Made by a program: the position numbers and the translations under genes. A stretch of DNA of 36,902 bases from Chloroflexi bacterium HGW-Chloroflexi-2 (GTDB lineage: Bacteria; Chloroflexota; Anaerolineae; Anaerolineales; Anaerolineaceae), in contig PHBY01000024.1 in the NCBI GenBank assembly GCA_002840735.1, positions 1 through 36,902 of the forward strand. Direction: 5' to 3'. Positions 7,330 to 16,335 of the stretch are shown piece after piece (positions within the stretch are counted from its first letter, which is position 1; every line of letters begins with the position of its first letter). The notes beneath the pieces were generated by a model that was not told where the DNA came from, did no database searches, and was given only the letters and a program-made list of their open reading frames with translations.

Positions 7330-8688
7330 TCAGAATACTCTTACATTTTGTTTTTCCAAAGCATTTTGTACTTTTTGAATGTTTACATTCAAAGTTGACA
7401 AATTGTCTTTTACAGAAACGGCTGCAGCTATTCCAGCTCCTTGACCGGTTACAACACAACAACTCATGTTTCTAAATGAAGCATGAGCCATTACATCACC
7501 GGAAATACATCTTCCTGCTACCAATAGGTTGTCGATTTTCCGAGGTAAAATGGATCGGTAAGGTACATGGAAATAGCGTCCTGTTGTCGGCACCCATAAT
7601 ACCCCATTACCATCAATAAATTCTGGATAAATACCAATCGAATCTTCAAACCTCGCTTGGTGCATAACATCCTTTCCAGACATTTTATAGTGGCCATCAA
7701 TCTGGCGGGATTCCCTCGTGCCAAGGGTCATTCCAAAGTTCCTCAATCGGGCTTTTTCAAAACCTGGTACATATCTCTTCAAGACTTCGATGCCTTTTAT
7801 TACAGCTTCTCGTCCATCCATCTCACCACGAGTCAAATCCTCTACTTTTGTACAATCTACCCCTGTAATGTGAACAATATTTAACATGGTTACTTCTCCC
7901 TCAGGAGTAATCGTACTGTATGTCCCTCCATAATCGATATTCCCCCTCTTCTCTAAAAATCCGTCATTAGCGGCTTTAACAAATGGTTGCACGAGATAAG
8001 GACTAAACATATCATCTTCTTTCCCATCAGTCTCCATTTCCCAGAAACCCTTCCAGTCAGAATATGTTGGTTTGAGTACTTCATGGACATAATTTTGAAA
8101 TTTTTCAATATCAACACCCCGGCAATTAAACATCTGCGTAACGAAAGTTAGCTCCTCCCGCTTAGTATAAGGTGCTCCTGCTAAAGCAGCTATATCACCG
8201 TCTCCAGTACAGTCTATTACCCTCTTAGCCAATATTGCCTGTCTTCCAGATTTACTCTCCGTTATAATACCTTTGATTACGTCATCCTCGACGATAGCTT
8301 CCACACCATAACAATGCAAAATAGGTCTAACACCTGCACTTTTCACCATGGTATCAGCAACATATTTGAACATATCTGGATCTAGCGCTTGGCTGTTAGA
8401 TTGACTTTCTTTAGAACTTGCACCTTGTGATTGTGCCATTTCTTCAAATTCAAATACTAAACCACCACCTTCAACGGTCCCCTCATGCCGGTACCAGGCA
8501 ATGCCCTCAACTCCCACTTGAGTTAGAACACCTCCAAAGCACCCATACCGTTCAACCAACATTGTACTCACACCTTCTCGGGCAGATGAAATTGCTGCAG
8601 CCAAACCTGCAGGACCACCCCCGACCACCATTACATCTGTTTCAGCAAGCACAGGAATCTTTTTAGGTTTTTCATTAATATATTTCAT
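7330..8688 (-). CDS. FAD-dependent oxidoreductase
   Basis: A 452-residue flavoprotein. The N-terminal dinucleotide-binding fold is clear: VMVVGGGPAGLAAAISSARE (about residues 19-38) ending in an acidic residue after the second strand (LVERYGCFGG). A second nucleotide-contact motif is RVIDCTGDGDIAALAGAP. The C-terminal LLVAGRCISGDVMAHASFRN and GQGAGIAAAVSV motifs match the FAD_oxidored family (succinate dehydrogenase/HI0933-like fold). The substrate is not evident. It is the last gene of the transporter-dipeptidase locus, 42 bases after the dipeptidase gene, so it probably oxidises an imported amino-acid-like compound or its breakdown product. There is no signal peptide, so it is cytoplasmic. 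Confidence 0.85.
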   Translation of the reverse strand: MKYINEKPKKIPVLAETDVMVVGGGPAGLAAAISSAREGVSTMLVERYGCFGGVLTQVGVEGIAWYRHEGTVEGGGLVFEFEEMAQSQGASSKESQSNSQALDPDMFKYVADTMVKSAGVRPILHCYGVEAIVEDDVIKGIITESKSGRQAILAKRVIDCTGDGDIAALAGAPYTKREELTFVTQMFNCRGVDIEKFQNYVHEVLKPTYSDWKGFWEMETDGKEDDMFSPYLVQPFVKAANDGFLEKRGNIDYGGTYSTITPEGEVTMLNIVHITGVDCTKVEDLTRGEMDGREAVIKGIEVLKRYVPGFEKARLRNFGMTLGTRESRQIDGHYKMSGKDVMHQARFEDSIGIYPEFIDGNGVLWVPTTGRYFHVPYRSILPRKIDNLLVAGRCISGDVMAHASFRNMSCCVVTGQGAGIAAAVSVKDNLSTLNVNIQKVQNALEKQNVRVF

Positions 8689-8730
8689 TTGATCAATCCA
8701 TTTATTTATTTATTTATGAAGAATAATTTG

Positions 8731-9729
8731 TCATTTCCACGTTTGTTTTGCAACCCGAAGAAAATTATCGCCAAGAACATTACGTATATCCTTTTCTGAA
8801 TACCCATGAGAATTCATGAGCTCAACAACACCGTAGATATACTCTGGACCCAAGAAATCATAAACTTGGTATTTTCCTGCAGGTGTCATTGGCCATCTGT
8901 GTGGGAATGGATACACACCTGTTTCAAAAAAATGTTCTGGATTTAAAACATAATCTAAACCAAAACCCACATGCTCAGCACCTACCATCTGAGCTATATA
9001 ATCAACATGCTGGAAAATGGTCTCTGAATTTGGGTGCACTTCACCCATATAATCTCCACTACCTGTAATTCCGATTACACCCCCAGTCGATGCACAAGCT
9101 TTAATCTGATCGTCACGAACATTTCGATAATGCTCATATAAATTGTAAACGTTTGTATGGGAGAAAATAAACGGGTGTGTTGATAAATCCATGGCTTCCA
9201 TTGTTGATTTATAACCACTATGAGCACCATCAATGATCATCCCGACTTCATTCATTTCTTTTACGACCATTTTACCAAAATTGCTTAACCCCGCATTCGA
9301 AGACTCTGCACATCCATCAGCAACTGAATTACGCGAATTATATGCTAAAAGCGCTTGTTTGACGCCAATATTGTAATAAAGTTGAATTAGATCAAGATTT
9401 TCCTCAAATGGAAGAGTTTCTTGGAATGTCATAAATGTTGCAATTTTGTCTTCTGTTTTTGCTTTCATAATGTCATCAACGCTTTTCACAATCATTATCT
9501 CATCCTTGTGTTTCTTACAATCCGCAAAAACAGAGGCTATTGCGCGAAAGGTCTTTGCTATGCCTTCAATGTCTCTAAAAAATACAGAAATTGCAACAAC
9601 CTTCACACCGGATTTTTTAAATCTAATCAAATGAGCTGCATCGCCATATCCACCAAGGGCCCACGACAAATTGTTATCCCATACCAAAGCATCACGGTAT
9701 AAATTTTCAAGTTGTTCTGGATTTAACAT
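8731..9729 (-). CDS. M19-type dipeptidase (renal dipeptidase fold)
   Basis: A 332-residue metallohydrolase of the membrane dipeptidase family (M19). Several family landmarks are present: FQETLPFEENLDLIQLYYNIGVKQALLAYN, the buried IIDGAHSG and PFIFSHTN histidine motifs, and a VGFGLDYV motif in place of the usual G-x-D-x-D. The N-terminal His-x-Asp pair that binds the first metal in classical members is missing: the text reads VWDNNLSW instead of a DGHND-type sequence. It may therefore use one metal or another substrate. A strong AAGGAGG precedes the ATG. No signal peptide is present. Linked to the ABC transporter upstream, it likely cleaves or hydrolyses imported dipeptide-like or N-acyl substrates. 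Confidence 0.8.
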   Translation of the reverse strand: MLNPEQLENLYRDALVWDNNLSWALGGYGDAAHLIRFKKSGVKVVAISVFFRDIEGIAKTFRAIASVFADCKKHKDEIMIVKSVDDIMKAKTEDKIATFMTFQETLPFEENLDLIQLYYNIGVKQALLAYNSRNSVADGCAESSNAGLSNFGKMVVKEMNEVGMIIDGAHSGYKSTMEAMDLSTHPFIFSHTNVYNLYEHYRNVRDDQIKACASTGGVIGITGSGDYMGEVHPNSETIFQHVDYIAQMVGAEHVGFGLDYVLNPEHFFETGVYPFPHRWPMTPAGKYQVYDFLGPEYIYGVVELMNSHGYSEKDIRNVLGDNFLRVAKQTWK

Positions 9730-9880
9730 TCTTACATCCTCCTTCGTATTAAATTGCTATTATTTTTCACAAAAAGTGTAATTAATGCTGACCTGGTCAC
9801 TGAAGTAATTTGCTAAGTGTTATCGTTGACATCAAATTTATTATTCAAAATTATTATTTTCGTTTACTATTGTCTTTAAC

Positions 9881-10588
9881 CTAAATTCCTAAATAGGCTT
9901 TTTTAACATAATCATTAGCAACAAGTTCTTGACTAGTTCCTTCGAGGACGATAGAACCAGTTTCAACTAAATACCCTCTTTTGCTAATTCTAAGGGCAAG
10001 CTGGCTGTTTTGCTCAACTAAAATTATGGAGAGCTTTTCTTTATTATTTATCTCATTAATAATTCTTGATATTTCGATTGTTAAAAAAGGGGCTAATCCC
10101 ATTGATGGCTCATCAAGTAATAAAAGTCTCGGTTTACTTAATAGAGCTCTTGCAATCGTAAGCATTTGTTGCTCTCCACCACTCAAGCTACCAGCTCTTT
10201 GTTTCCATCTTTCCTTCAAACGAGGAAAATAAGTGTAGATTCTTTCAATATCCTCCTTGATTTTTTTGTCCTTGCGGGTATACGCTCCTAATAAGAGATT
10301 CTCATAAACTGATAAATCTCTAAAAACTCTTCGTCCTTCAGGTGCATGTGCAATCCCCATCGTAACAATCTGTTGTGGGGACATCTTACAAATGTCTTTT
10401 CCATCAAATATGATTTGGCCAGCCACAGGTTTTAATAATCCCGAAATTGCTTGAAGCAATGTCGACTTTCCTGCTCCATTGCATCCAATAATCGTGACGA
10501 TTTCACCTTCGTCCACACAAATCGATATATCCTTTATAGCTATTGCCTTTTCATACGCAATCTTTAAATTTTTAATCTGCAACAACAC
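9881..10588 (-). CDS. livF: Branched-chain amino acid-type ABC transporter ATPase LivF
   Basis: A 235-residue ATPase, the usual length for LivF. Walker A is GCNGAGKST, the signature is LSGGEQQ (followed by MLTIARAL), and Walker B is LLLLDEPSMGLAP. The GTG start overlaps the stop codon of the livG gene by one base (TAGTG), indicating coupled translation. With LivG it powers import through LivH and LivM. The C-terminus ends AYLGI, typical of LivF. Confidence 0.93.
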   Translation of the reverse strand: MLLQIKNLKIAYEKAIAIKDISICVDEGEIVTIIGCNGAGKSTLLQAISGLLKPVAGQIIFDGKDICKMSPQQIVTMGIAHAPEGRRVFRDLSVYENLLLGAYTRKDKKIKEDIERIYTYFPRLKERWKQRAGSLSGGEQQMLTIARALLSKPRLLLLDEPSMGLAPFLTIEISRIINEINNKEKLSIILVEQNSQLALRISKRGYLVETGSIVLEGTSQELVANDYVKKAYLGI

Positions 10589-11364
10589 TATACTTTTTCT
10601 CCCTCATCAATACCTAGATATGCATCAATAACATCTTTGTTGTTCTGAATCTCAATAGGAATGCCTTCTGCTATCTTGCTACCAAAGTTAAGGACCACGA
10701 TTCTATCGCAAAGTTCCATAACAGCCTTCATGTTGTGTTCCACCATAATAATACTTATTTCCCTCTCCTTTCTAAGCTTTTTAATTATTGAAACAAGTAA
10801 TTCGGATTCTTCTGTGATCATTCCCGTAAATGGTTCATCTAATAGAAGCAGTTTGGGCCGTGTGGTTAAGGCAACTGCAATCCCAAGTAACCTCTGAAAA
10901 CCGTGTGGAAGACTGCCAGCTCGAATATTTCTGTATTCATCCAAACTCATAGTTTTAATGATCTGATCTACTTTGTAATCTAAAGTCGCTGTTTGGTTTT
11001 TTCCAAAAAACGTATAAATTGGTGTCCAAAAACCGACACCCTCACTATTATTCAAGCCAATAAGAATATTTTCCCTAACAGTCATATCCTTAAAAACATT
11101 ATTTGCCTGGAATGTTCTTACAATGCCTTTACAAGCTTTTTTATTCGAAGACAAATTTGTTATATCTTTTTCTTCAAATAAAATCTTACCTGAATTCGGC
11201 TTGAGAAAAGCAGTTATTATATTTAAACATGTTGTTTTTCCTGCACCATTTGGACCAATTAAGCCTATCATTTCATTTTTATAGACTTCTAATGAAAAAT
11301 TGTTAATAGCAGTTAATCCACCAAATTTCTTGACAACATTTTTTACCTCTAACAATTTATTCAT
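10588..11364 (-). CDS. livG: Branched-chain amino acid-type ABC transporter ATPase LivG
   Basis: A 258-residue ATPase. Walker A is GPNGAGKTT (about residues 37-45), the Q-loop VRTFQANNVF is present, and Walker B is LLLLDEPFTGM. The signature segment reads LPHGFQRLLGIAVAL where LSYGQQR-type sequences are usual, so the normally conserved Ser and Gln of the ABC signature are both replaced. It also ends AYLGIDEG, like other LivG proteins. It starts two bases after the livM stop. It should form a heterodimer with LivF. Confidence 0.92.
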   Translation of the reverse strand: MNKLLEVKNVVKKFGGLTAINNFSLEVYKNEMIGLIGPNGAGKTTCLNIITAFLKPNSGKILFEEKDITNLSSNKKACKGIVRTFQANNVFKDMTVRENILIGLNNSEGVGFWTPIYTFFGKNQTATLDYKVDQIIKTMSLDEYRNIRAGSLPHGFQRLLGIAVALTTRPKLLLLDEPFTGMITEESELLVSIIKKLRKEREISIIMVEHNMKAVMELCDRIVVLNFGSKIAEGIPIEIQNNKDVIDAYLGIDEGEKV

Positions 11365-11366
11365 TT

Positions 11367-12377
11367 CTAATCACCACGATTCAGATTGTTTTTTTTGTTT
11401 TTAATTATTTTTATTAATATCGATTTGATGAGTTTTGGAATACCAACCAAGCCATCTGGCAACAACATAATAAATATAATTGCTACTACTCCATAAATTA
11501 TCGATTGATACTGTGCAAATGAAGCAACCGAATTACTAAGAATAGTCATTCCAATAACCCCGACAATTGGTCCAAGTATGTTACCTAATCCACCTATCAA
11601 AGAGAAGAGAACAATATCACTCGACTTCCAAAAATTGAAGTCCCCTGGTGTAATGCTATTTAGGTAATGTGCTAAAAGAGCGCCAGAAATTCCTGTGAAA
11701 AAACATGCGATTATAAATGCATTCATCTTATATCCAATCACATTAATACCAATACTTAACGCTAAATCGTCACTTTGCCTAATTGCATCGATTGTTTTTC
11801 CAGTAGTTGATTTATCCATTTTGTTGAAAATCAAAACAACAATAATCAGTACAATGAGAACCAGATAAAAATACGCAATTCGTGATGAGAAATTGATAAA
11901 TAGAATGTTTTCTGGTCGAGGGATCGATTCAATAGTTGTCTCTCCACCTGGTATACCTGAAGGACCACCACTGAAAGACCAAAAGTTCAAAAGAATTACA
12001 CGAAAAACTTCGCTTAAACCAAGTGTTAGTATTGCAAAATATGCACCTTTTAACCGGAGTGCTGGCCATGCGATGATTAATCCAATTATTGCTGCTACAA
12101 CACCCGCCAAAGGCATTGCAGCCCAAAACGAAATGCCAAATATTCCAACCAAAGTAACCGATGTATATGCTCCAATGCCAATAAATACTCCCTGTGCTAA
12201 CGAAAGATGACCTGTTAATTGAATTAATCTAAAACCTAAAGTAGCAATACAGGTAATCATTGCAAGAACGAGCACATTTATGTAGTATTTGTTGCTGATA
12301 AAAATTGGGGTCAAAATCATTATCAATATAAATATAGTTATTGGTGATTTGATTAAGTTCAGAAATTTTGAATTCAT
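11367..12377 (-). CDS. livM: Branched-chain amino acid-type ABC permease LivM
   Basis: A 336-residue inner-membrane permease with about nine or ten hydrophobic segments. Family motifs include LTGHLSLAQGVFIGIGAYTS (about residues 54-73), the WPALRLKGAYFAILTLGLSE stretch, and SGALLAHYLNSITPGDFNFWKS. The C-terminus has the GGLGNILGPIVG and LPDGLVGIPK motifs. It pairs with LivH to form the transport channel. The gene lies 26 bases after livH. Confidence 0.93.
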   Translation of the reverse strand: MNSKFLNLIKSPITIFILIMILTPIFISNKYYINVLVLAMITCIATLGFRLIQLTGHLSLAQGVFIGIGAYTSVTLVGIFGISFWAAMPLAGVVAAIIGLIIAWPALRLKGAYFAILTLGLSEVFRVILLNFWSFSGGPSGIPGGETTIESIPRPENILFINFSSRIAYFYLVLIVLIIVVLIFNKMDKSTTGKTIDAIRQSDDLALSIGINVIGYKMNAFIIACFFTGISGALLAHYLNSITPGDFNFWKSSDIVLFSLIGGLGNILGPIVGVIGMTILSNSVASFAQYQSIIYGVVAIIFIMLLPDGLVGIPKLIKSILIKIIKNKKNNLNRGD

Positions 12378-12403
12378 CTTTTTTGTATATTCCTTTTCAT
12401 AAT

Positions 12404-13267
12404 CTAAGCCTCCTCATACCCCATAAGTCCACGTGGGCGGAATAACAAAACGGAAATAAAAACAATATATGCTGCAACGTTACCAATGGATCCAAAATAA
12501 GTAGTTGCGATACTATCCAACATACCGATAATCAAACCGGCTACAATTGAACCTGGAATACTACCCAAACCACCTAATACAACAACAACAAAAGCTTTTA
12601 AAATTGGGGTTGCCCCCATTGTTGGGTGAATTGTGAACACCGTGCCGATTAACCCACCTGCAAATGCTGCAAGCGCACAACCAATGCCAAAACCGATCAT
12701 TTGTAATCTCTTAACATTAATTCCCTGAAGTGAAGCAGCTATTGTATCTAGTGATACTGCTCTCATAGCTATGCCAAGTTTATGCTTTTTGAAGAAAATT
12801 ATCACAATGATCAACATTATCAAACAACTTCCTACAATTGCTATCCTTTCATTGGATAAATATACATTTCCAACTTGCATTACACCTGTAATCGGGCTTT
12901 TTACGCTTTTATCCAAAGGGCCAAAAACGATATTTGAAAGCCCAATTAACACACTCGAAAGCGCAAGCGACATGATCAGGCACCTCATTGGGTCTTTCTG
13001 CAGTGGCTGCCATAATGTCAATTGTAACAACGCCCCTATTAAAAACATTACGATGACTGCCAGAGCAAGTCCTATATAATAGGGAAGGCCTAAACCATTT
13101 ATAAATAGCCATGTCGCAAATCCTCCCAGCATGAACATTTCACCGTGGGCGAAAGTAATTAATCTTAGCATGCTGAAGATAACAGATAACCCAACCGCAA
13201 CAAAAATGTATATCATTCCAAGGACAAGACCATTTATTAAAATTTGTATCAAAGCGTTATAAGGCAT
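12404..13267 (-). CDS. livH: Branched-chain amino acid-type ABC permease LivH
   Basis: A 287-residue permease starting MPYNALIQILINGLVLGMIY. I chose the ATG at 13267, with GAGGA about eight bases upstream, over a TTG five codons earlier. Typical motifs are LRLITFAHGEMFMLGGFATW, a GGLIGTVFTIHPTMG segment and VVVLGGLGSIPGSIVAG, ending FRPRGLMGYEEA. There are about eight membrane segments. A hairpin at 13314-13349 separates it from the binding-protein gene, which may set a lower level of permease than of binding protein. Confidence 0.92.
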   Translation of the reverse strand: MPYNALIQILINGLVLGMIYIFVAVGLSVIFSMLRLITFAHGEMFMLGGFATWLFINGLGLPYYIGLALAVIVMFLIGALLQLTLWQPLQKDPMRCLIMSLALSSVLIGLSNIVFGPLDKSVKSPITGVMQVGNVYLSNERIAIVGSCLIMLIIVIIFFKKHKLGIAMRAVSLDTIAASLQGINVKRLQMIGFGIGCALAAFAGGLIGTVFTIHPTMGATPILKAFVVVVLGGLGSIPGSIVAGLIIGMLDSIATTYFGSIGNVAAYIVFISVLLFRPRGLMGYEEA

Positions 13268-13313
13268 TAGGAATATCCTCAACTAATTAAAATTAAGCAT
13301 TTATGCAAGAGAC

Positions 13314-13349
13314 CCTCATGGAAACATATATTTCAATGTCTCCATGAGG
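13314..13349. promoter_or_regulatory. Hairpin between livK and livH
   Basis: Arms CCTCATGGA (13314-13322) and TCCATGAGG (13341-13349) form a perfect 9-bp stem with an 18-base loop. Placed after the binding-protein gene and before the permease genes, it could protect the upstream mRNA 3' end or attenuate readthrough; such a spacer is common in ABC transporter operons. Confidence 0.6.
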
Positions 13350-13423
13350 TAAATCTTAAGATTGTTCAGTTTTTTTGGGGATCGATACTCTTTGGTTATT
13401 CAAAAAAAATTTGTTGCAAATTT

Positions 13424-14692
13424 TTAATATTCAACGGAGTATGCTCCGTCACATACTTCCACGCCAACACCGTCAACCGCTTGCAAAACACCGACACCAA
13501 CGTTGAATATCAAATGGCTATTTCTTCCATAATAGCTTTCTCCGCCAAATTTAACAGGTCCGATAATTGTATTAAACTCTTTGCCACTATCAAGTACAGC
13601 TCTTACTGCATCTGTATCAAGCGAGTTTGCTTCCAAAATTGCCTGTTCTAGTACCTGGGTCATAACATATATGGTACCTGCGAAAGTATCATAACGACCA
13701 TTCTGTTTCCTAAATTTGGCCACGAATTCTTCGTATTCAGCCGGAGCATATTCTCCACTTGGCAAAGAAGTATTGAAGAATCCGATACCAGCATCGCCAG
13801 AAATCTGATAGAAAGCATCCATGTCGAGCCCGCCAACTGTTGCACCCATTAAACCTTGATAACCGAGCTCCCGAGCTTGTTTTGCTAATGATGCACAGTC
13901 TGAAGTAGGGAGGCTTCCAAGAAGAATAAGATCGGGCTCACTAGCTAAAGCTTTTTGAAGAACTGGATAGAAGTCTGTCGTACCTCTATCATAAAGAACT
14001 GTATCAACCAGTTCTCGGTTTTCATTGGGTACCATCGATGTAACCAAATCCAGTTCAGCCTTTGTTTCATCAGAAAGGGTCACAAAAACCATTTTTTTAA
14101 CATTTGGATGTTTCTCATCCAAGTATTTGGAAACAACGTAAGCTTTTTCATATCCAGCTTGATAATAAACGAATTGGTAAGGATATTCAGGTTTATGAAC
14201 AATATCGCTTGTGCATGTGGAAAACTGTAATACTTTGTTTTCGTTTACGATATCTTTAACTGCAATTGTTCCACTAGAAAGGATTGGGCCAAAGACATAA
14301 CGCACTTCATCCTGCAAAATAATTTTTTGCATTGCATCAAGACCACCAGCGGTATTGCTGAAATCATCGTATGCTACTGTTTCTAAAAGCACACGTTTTC
14401 CATCGATTTCCAAACCACCGGCTATGTTTACTTCGTTAACCCACATACCAATAGCCTGCTGTTGATCCATTCCCCAGAGTAAAGCTCCGCCTGAGAGGAA
14501 TCCAATAAGACCGATTTTTTCAGTTGTAACTGAAAGTTCTTCTTCCACATCCACATTAGCAGTATCTTCCGAAGTTTTTGGTTGTTCCATGACTGGTTCA
14601 CTGGTATTTTGGCAACCGGGCATCATGAATACAAATATTAAGCAAATCAATACCGTTAGAACAAAATTCGATTTTTTCGTTTGCATGATCAT
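13424..14692 (-). CDS. livK: Substrate-binding lipoprotein of the Liv-type transporter
   Basis: A 422-residue periplasmic-binding-type lipoprotein. The N-terminus has a basic start (MIMQTKKS), a hydrophobic core and a lipobox ending MMPGC, so the mature protein begins with a lipid-anchored Cys near residue 27. An acidic Thr/Glu-rich linker follows, then the ligand-binding domain begins IGLIGFLSGGALLWGMDQQQAIGMWVNEVN, the standard start for this type I fold. LLGSLPTSDCASLAKQARELGYQG is another typical segment. The ligand may be an amino acid, amide or short peptide, judging from the adjacent aminotransferase and dipeptidase. An AAAAGGAG precedes the ATG. Confidence 0.9.
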   Translation of the reverse strand: MIMQTKKSNFVLTVLICLIFVFMMPGCQNTSEPVMEQPKTSEDTANVDVEEELSVTTEKIGLIGFLSGGALLWGMDQQQAIGMWVNEVNIAGGLEIDGKRVLLETVAYDDFSNTAGGLDAMQKIILQDEVRYVFGPILSSGTIAVKDIVNENKVLQFSTCTSDIVHKPEYPYQFVYYQAGYEKAYVVSKYLDEKHPNVKKMVFVTLSDETKAELDLVTSMVPNENRELVDTVLYDRGTTDFYPVLQKALASEPDLILLGSLPTSDCASLAKQARELGYQGLMGATVGGLDMDAFYQISGDAGIGFFNTSLPSGEYAPAEYEEFVAKFRKQNGRYDTFAGTIYVMTQVLEQAILEANSLDTDAVRAVLDSGKEFNTIIGPVKFGGESYYGRNSHLIFNVGVGVLQAVDGVGVEVCDGAYSVEY

Positions 14693-15208
14693 TTTTCTCC
14701 TTTTCCTGATAACTATTGTTTAAGCCATAAAGGTTAGGAATACAAGTTATATCTCATAATCCATCTTTCTAAGTTCACAAACAACCACCACAATGTAGGA
14801 TTTATGAAGATTTTTAAAATGTTCAGACACCTTGGTAGACTTTTCCATACATCTCTTAAAAATTTATTGCTGGTTTCCAGTTCCAAATTTTCTGATTGTT
14901 CTTCACCTCCAATTGCACCAGTTCTTTCAAATCATATCTTTCAATTTTCGTCATAATTTATTTCACCAATCCATTTCATTCAATAAATTGTTGTGATATA
15001 AAATCTGTGAAATTGAAACGATAATTTTGATTAATTCAAACGGAGGAAAAAGGCTTTAGAAATTTTGGATAAAACTTGCTCCTCAGATCTTGTGAATAAA
15101 GAGGAGTTTTATTTTCTTCTATTTTTCAATTTTGATTATTCTGTAAACAGATTTTTTTATTTCATAGATTATTTTCCTTTCAATTTTTCAATTTTTTTTC
15201 AAATTTTT
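14693..15208. other. Gene-free spacer between aminotransferase and livK
   Basis: About 516 AT-rich bases with no supported gene on either strand. It probably holds the promoter of the liv operon, although I could not single out a convincing -35/-10 pair, and it contains the hairpin at 15071-15110. The regulator's palindrome GTTAACAGTTAAC does not occur here, so control of liv genes by the GntR protein would need a different site or readthrough. Confidence 0.6.
15071..15110 (-). terminator. Hairpin terminator after the aminotransferase gene
   Basis: CTCCTC (15079-15084) pairs with GAGGAG (15101-15106), flanked by AAAAC on one side and TTTT on the other. Read on the minus strand it is AAAACTCCTC, a 16-base loop, GAGGAG, then GCAAGTTTT. 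It lies about 100 bases after the aminotransferase stop codon and may end the gntR-aminotransferase transcript. Confidence 0.45.
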
Positions 15209-16324
15209 TTATGTATTTTGCAAAATTCTTGAAAGAGCACCTGTAAGCAATACGATATTCTCTTTTGAAGATGAATAACCCATAAGGCCAACTCTCCATA
15301 CTTTGCCTTTTAATTCACCCAACCCGCCTGCAATTTCTATGTTGTATTCATTTAATAATTTCTTGGTCACTTCATCCCCATTAACACCAACTGGAACTTT
15401 AACTGTTGTTAGCGAAGGCAATCTATATTTTTCTTCTACAAAAGGTTCTAATCCAATTTCAGACAAACAATGCCAAAAGAATTCAGCGTTCTCTTTGTGT
15501 CGTATAAATCTAAGATCAAGTCCTTCTTCTTGAATAAGTCTCAGGCTTTCTCTCAGAGCATAATTCATTGAAATAGGAGCCGTATGATGATAAGTTCGTT
15601 CATTCCCCCAATAACATTCAATTAATGAGATGTCTAAATACCAACTTGGATTTTTTGTTTTTCTATTATGAATTACTTGTCTTGCTCTATCATTGATTGT
15701 AATTGGCGAAAGCCCTGGGGGACAGCTTATGCACTTTTGAGTACCACTATAAGCTATATCGATTCCATTCGAATCGACAGAAACTGGAACACCTCCTAAT
15801 GAAGTAACACAATCCACCAATAGTAAAGCACCAAACTCATGAACGATTTCAGCTATTTTATCTAAAGGCTGCAAAACTCCTGTTGAAGTTTCTGCCATGA
15901 CAATCATTACTACCTTTACATTTTTTTTTAATAACGCTTTTCTTATCTCATCTGGGGAGAAAGCCTCTCCCCATTTTTTATCAATCCTTGTTAATTCCCC
16001 ACCATACCGTTTCGTCATATCACATAAACGTTCACCAAAATATCCATTAACACACACTAAAACCGGATCTCCTGGCTCGACAAAATTACCAACCACAGCG
16101 TCCATTCCTGCACTACCTGTTCCTGATAAAGGAAAAGTAATTTCATTTTTAGTTTGAAAAACATATCTTAATAAATCTTGAACTTCATTCATTAAGTAAA
16201 CAAATTGTGGATCCAAATGCCCCACAAGAGGATGCGCCATCGCTCGTAAAACACGGGGATGTACCATGCTCGGTCCCGGTCCTAATAATATTCTTGGTGA
16301 AGTGTTTAAGTCTTTGTAAACCAT
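15209..16324 (-). CDS. Class V aminotransferase (alanine-glyoxylate/serine-pyruvate type)
   Basis: A 371-residue PLP enzyme. The N-terminal ILLGPGPSMVHPRVLRAM motif, the cofactor-binding LSGTGSAGMDAVVGN (about 67-80), the Asp of LLVDCVTSLGG (D171) and the PLP lysine in YSGTQKCISCPPGLSPI (K197) are all in place for the AGXT-like subgroup. I prefer ATG 16324, with AAGGA six bases upstream, over an ATG eight codons earlier that overlaps the regulator's stop. It would transfer an amino group between a small amino acid and a keto acid such as glyoxylate or pyruvate. It lies 11 bases after the GntR gene in the same transcript. Exact substrates cannot be read from the sequence. Confidence 0.88.
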   Translation of the reverse strand: MVYKDLNTSPRILLGPGPSMVHPRVLRAMAHPLVGHLDPQFVYLMNEVQDLLRYVFQTKNEITFPLSGTGSAGMDAVVGNFVEPGDPVLVCVNGYFGERLCDMTKRYGGELTRIDKKWGEAFSPDEIRKALLKKNVKVVMIVMAETSTGVLQPLDKIAEIVHEFGALLLVDCVTSLGGVPVSVDSNGIDIAYSGTQKCISCPPGLSPITINDRARQVIHNRKTKNPSWYLDISLIECYWGNERTYHHTAPISMNYALRESLRLIQEEGLDLRFIRHKENAEFFWHCLSEIGLEPFVEEKYRLPSLTTVKVPVGVNGDEVTKKLLNEYNIEIAGGLGELKGKVWRVGLMGYSSSKENIVLLTGALSRILQNT

Positions 16325-16335
16325 AACATTCCTTT

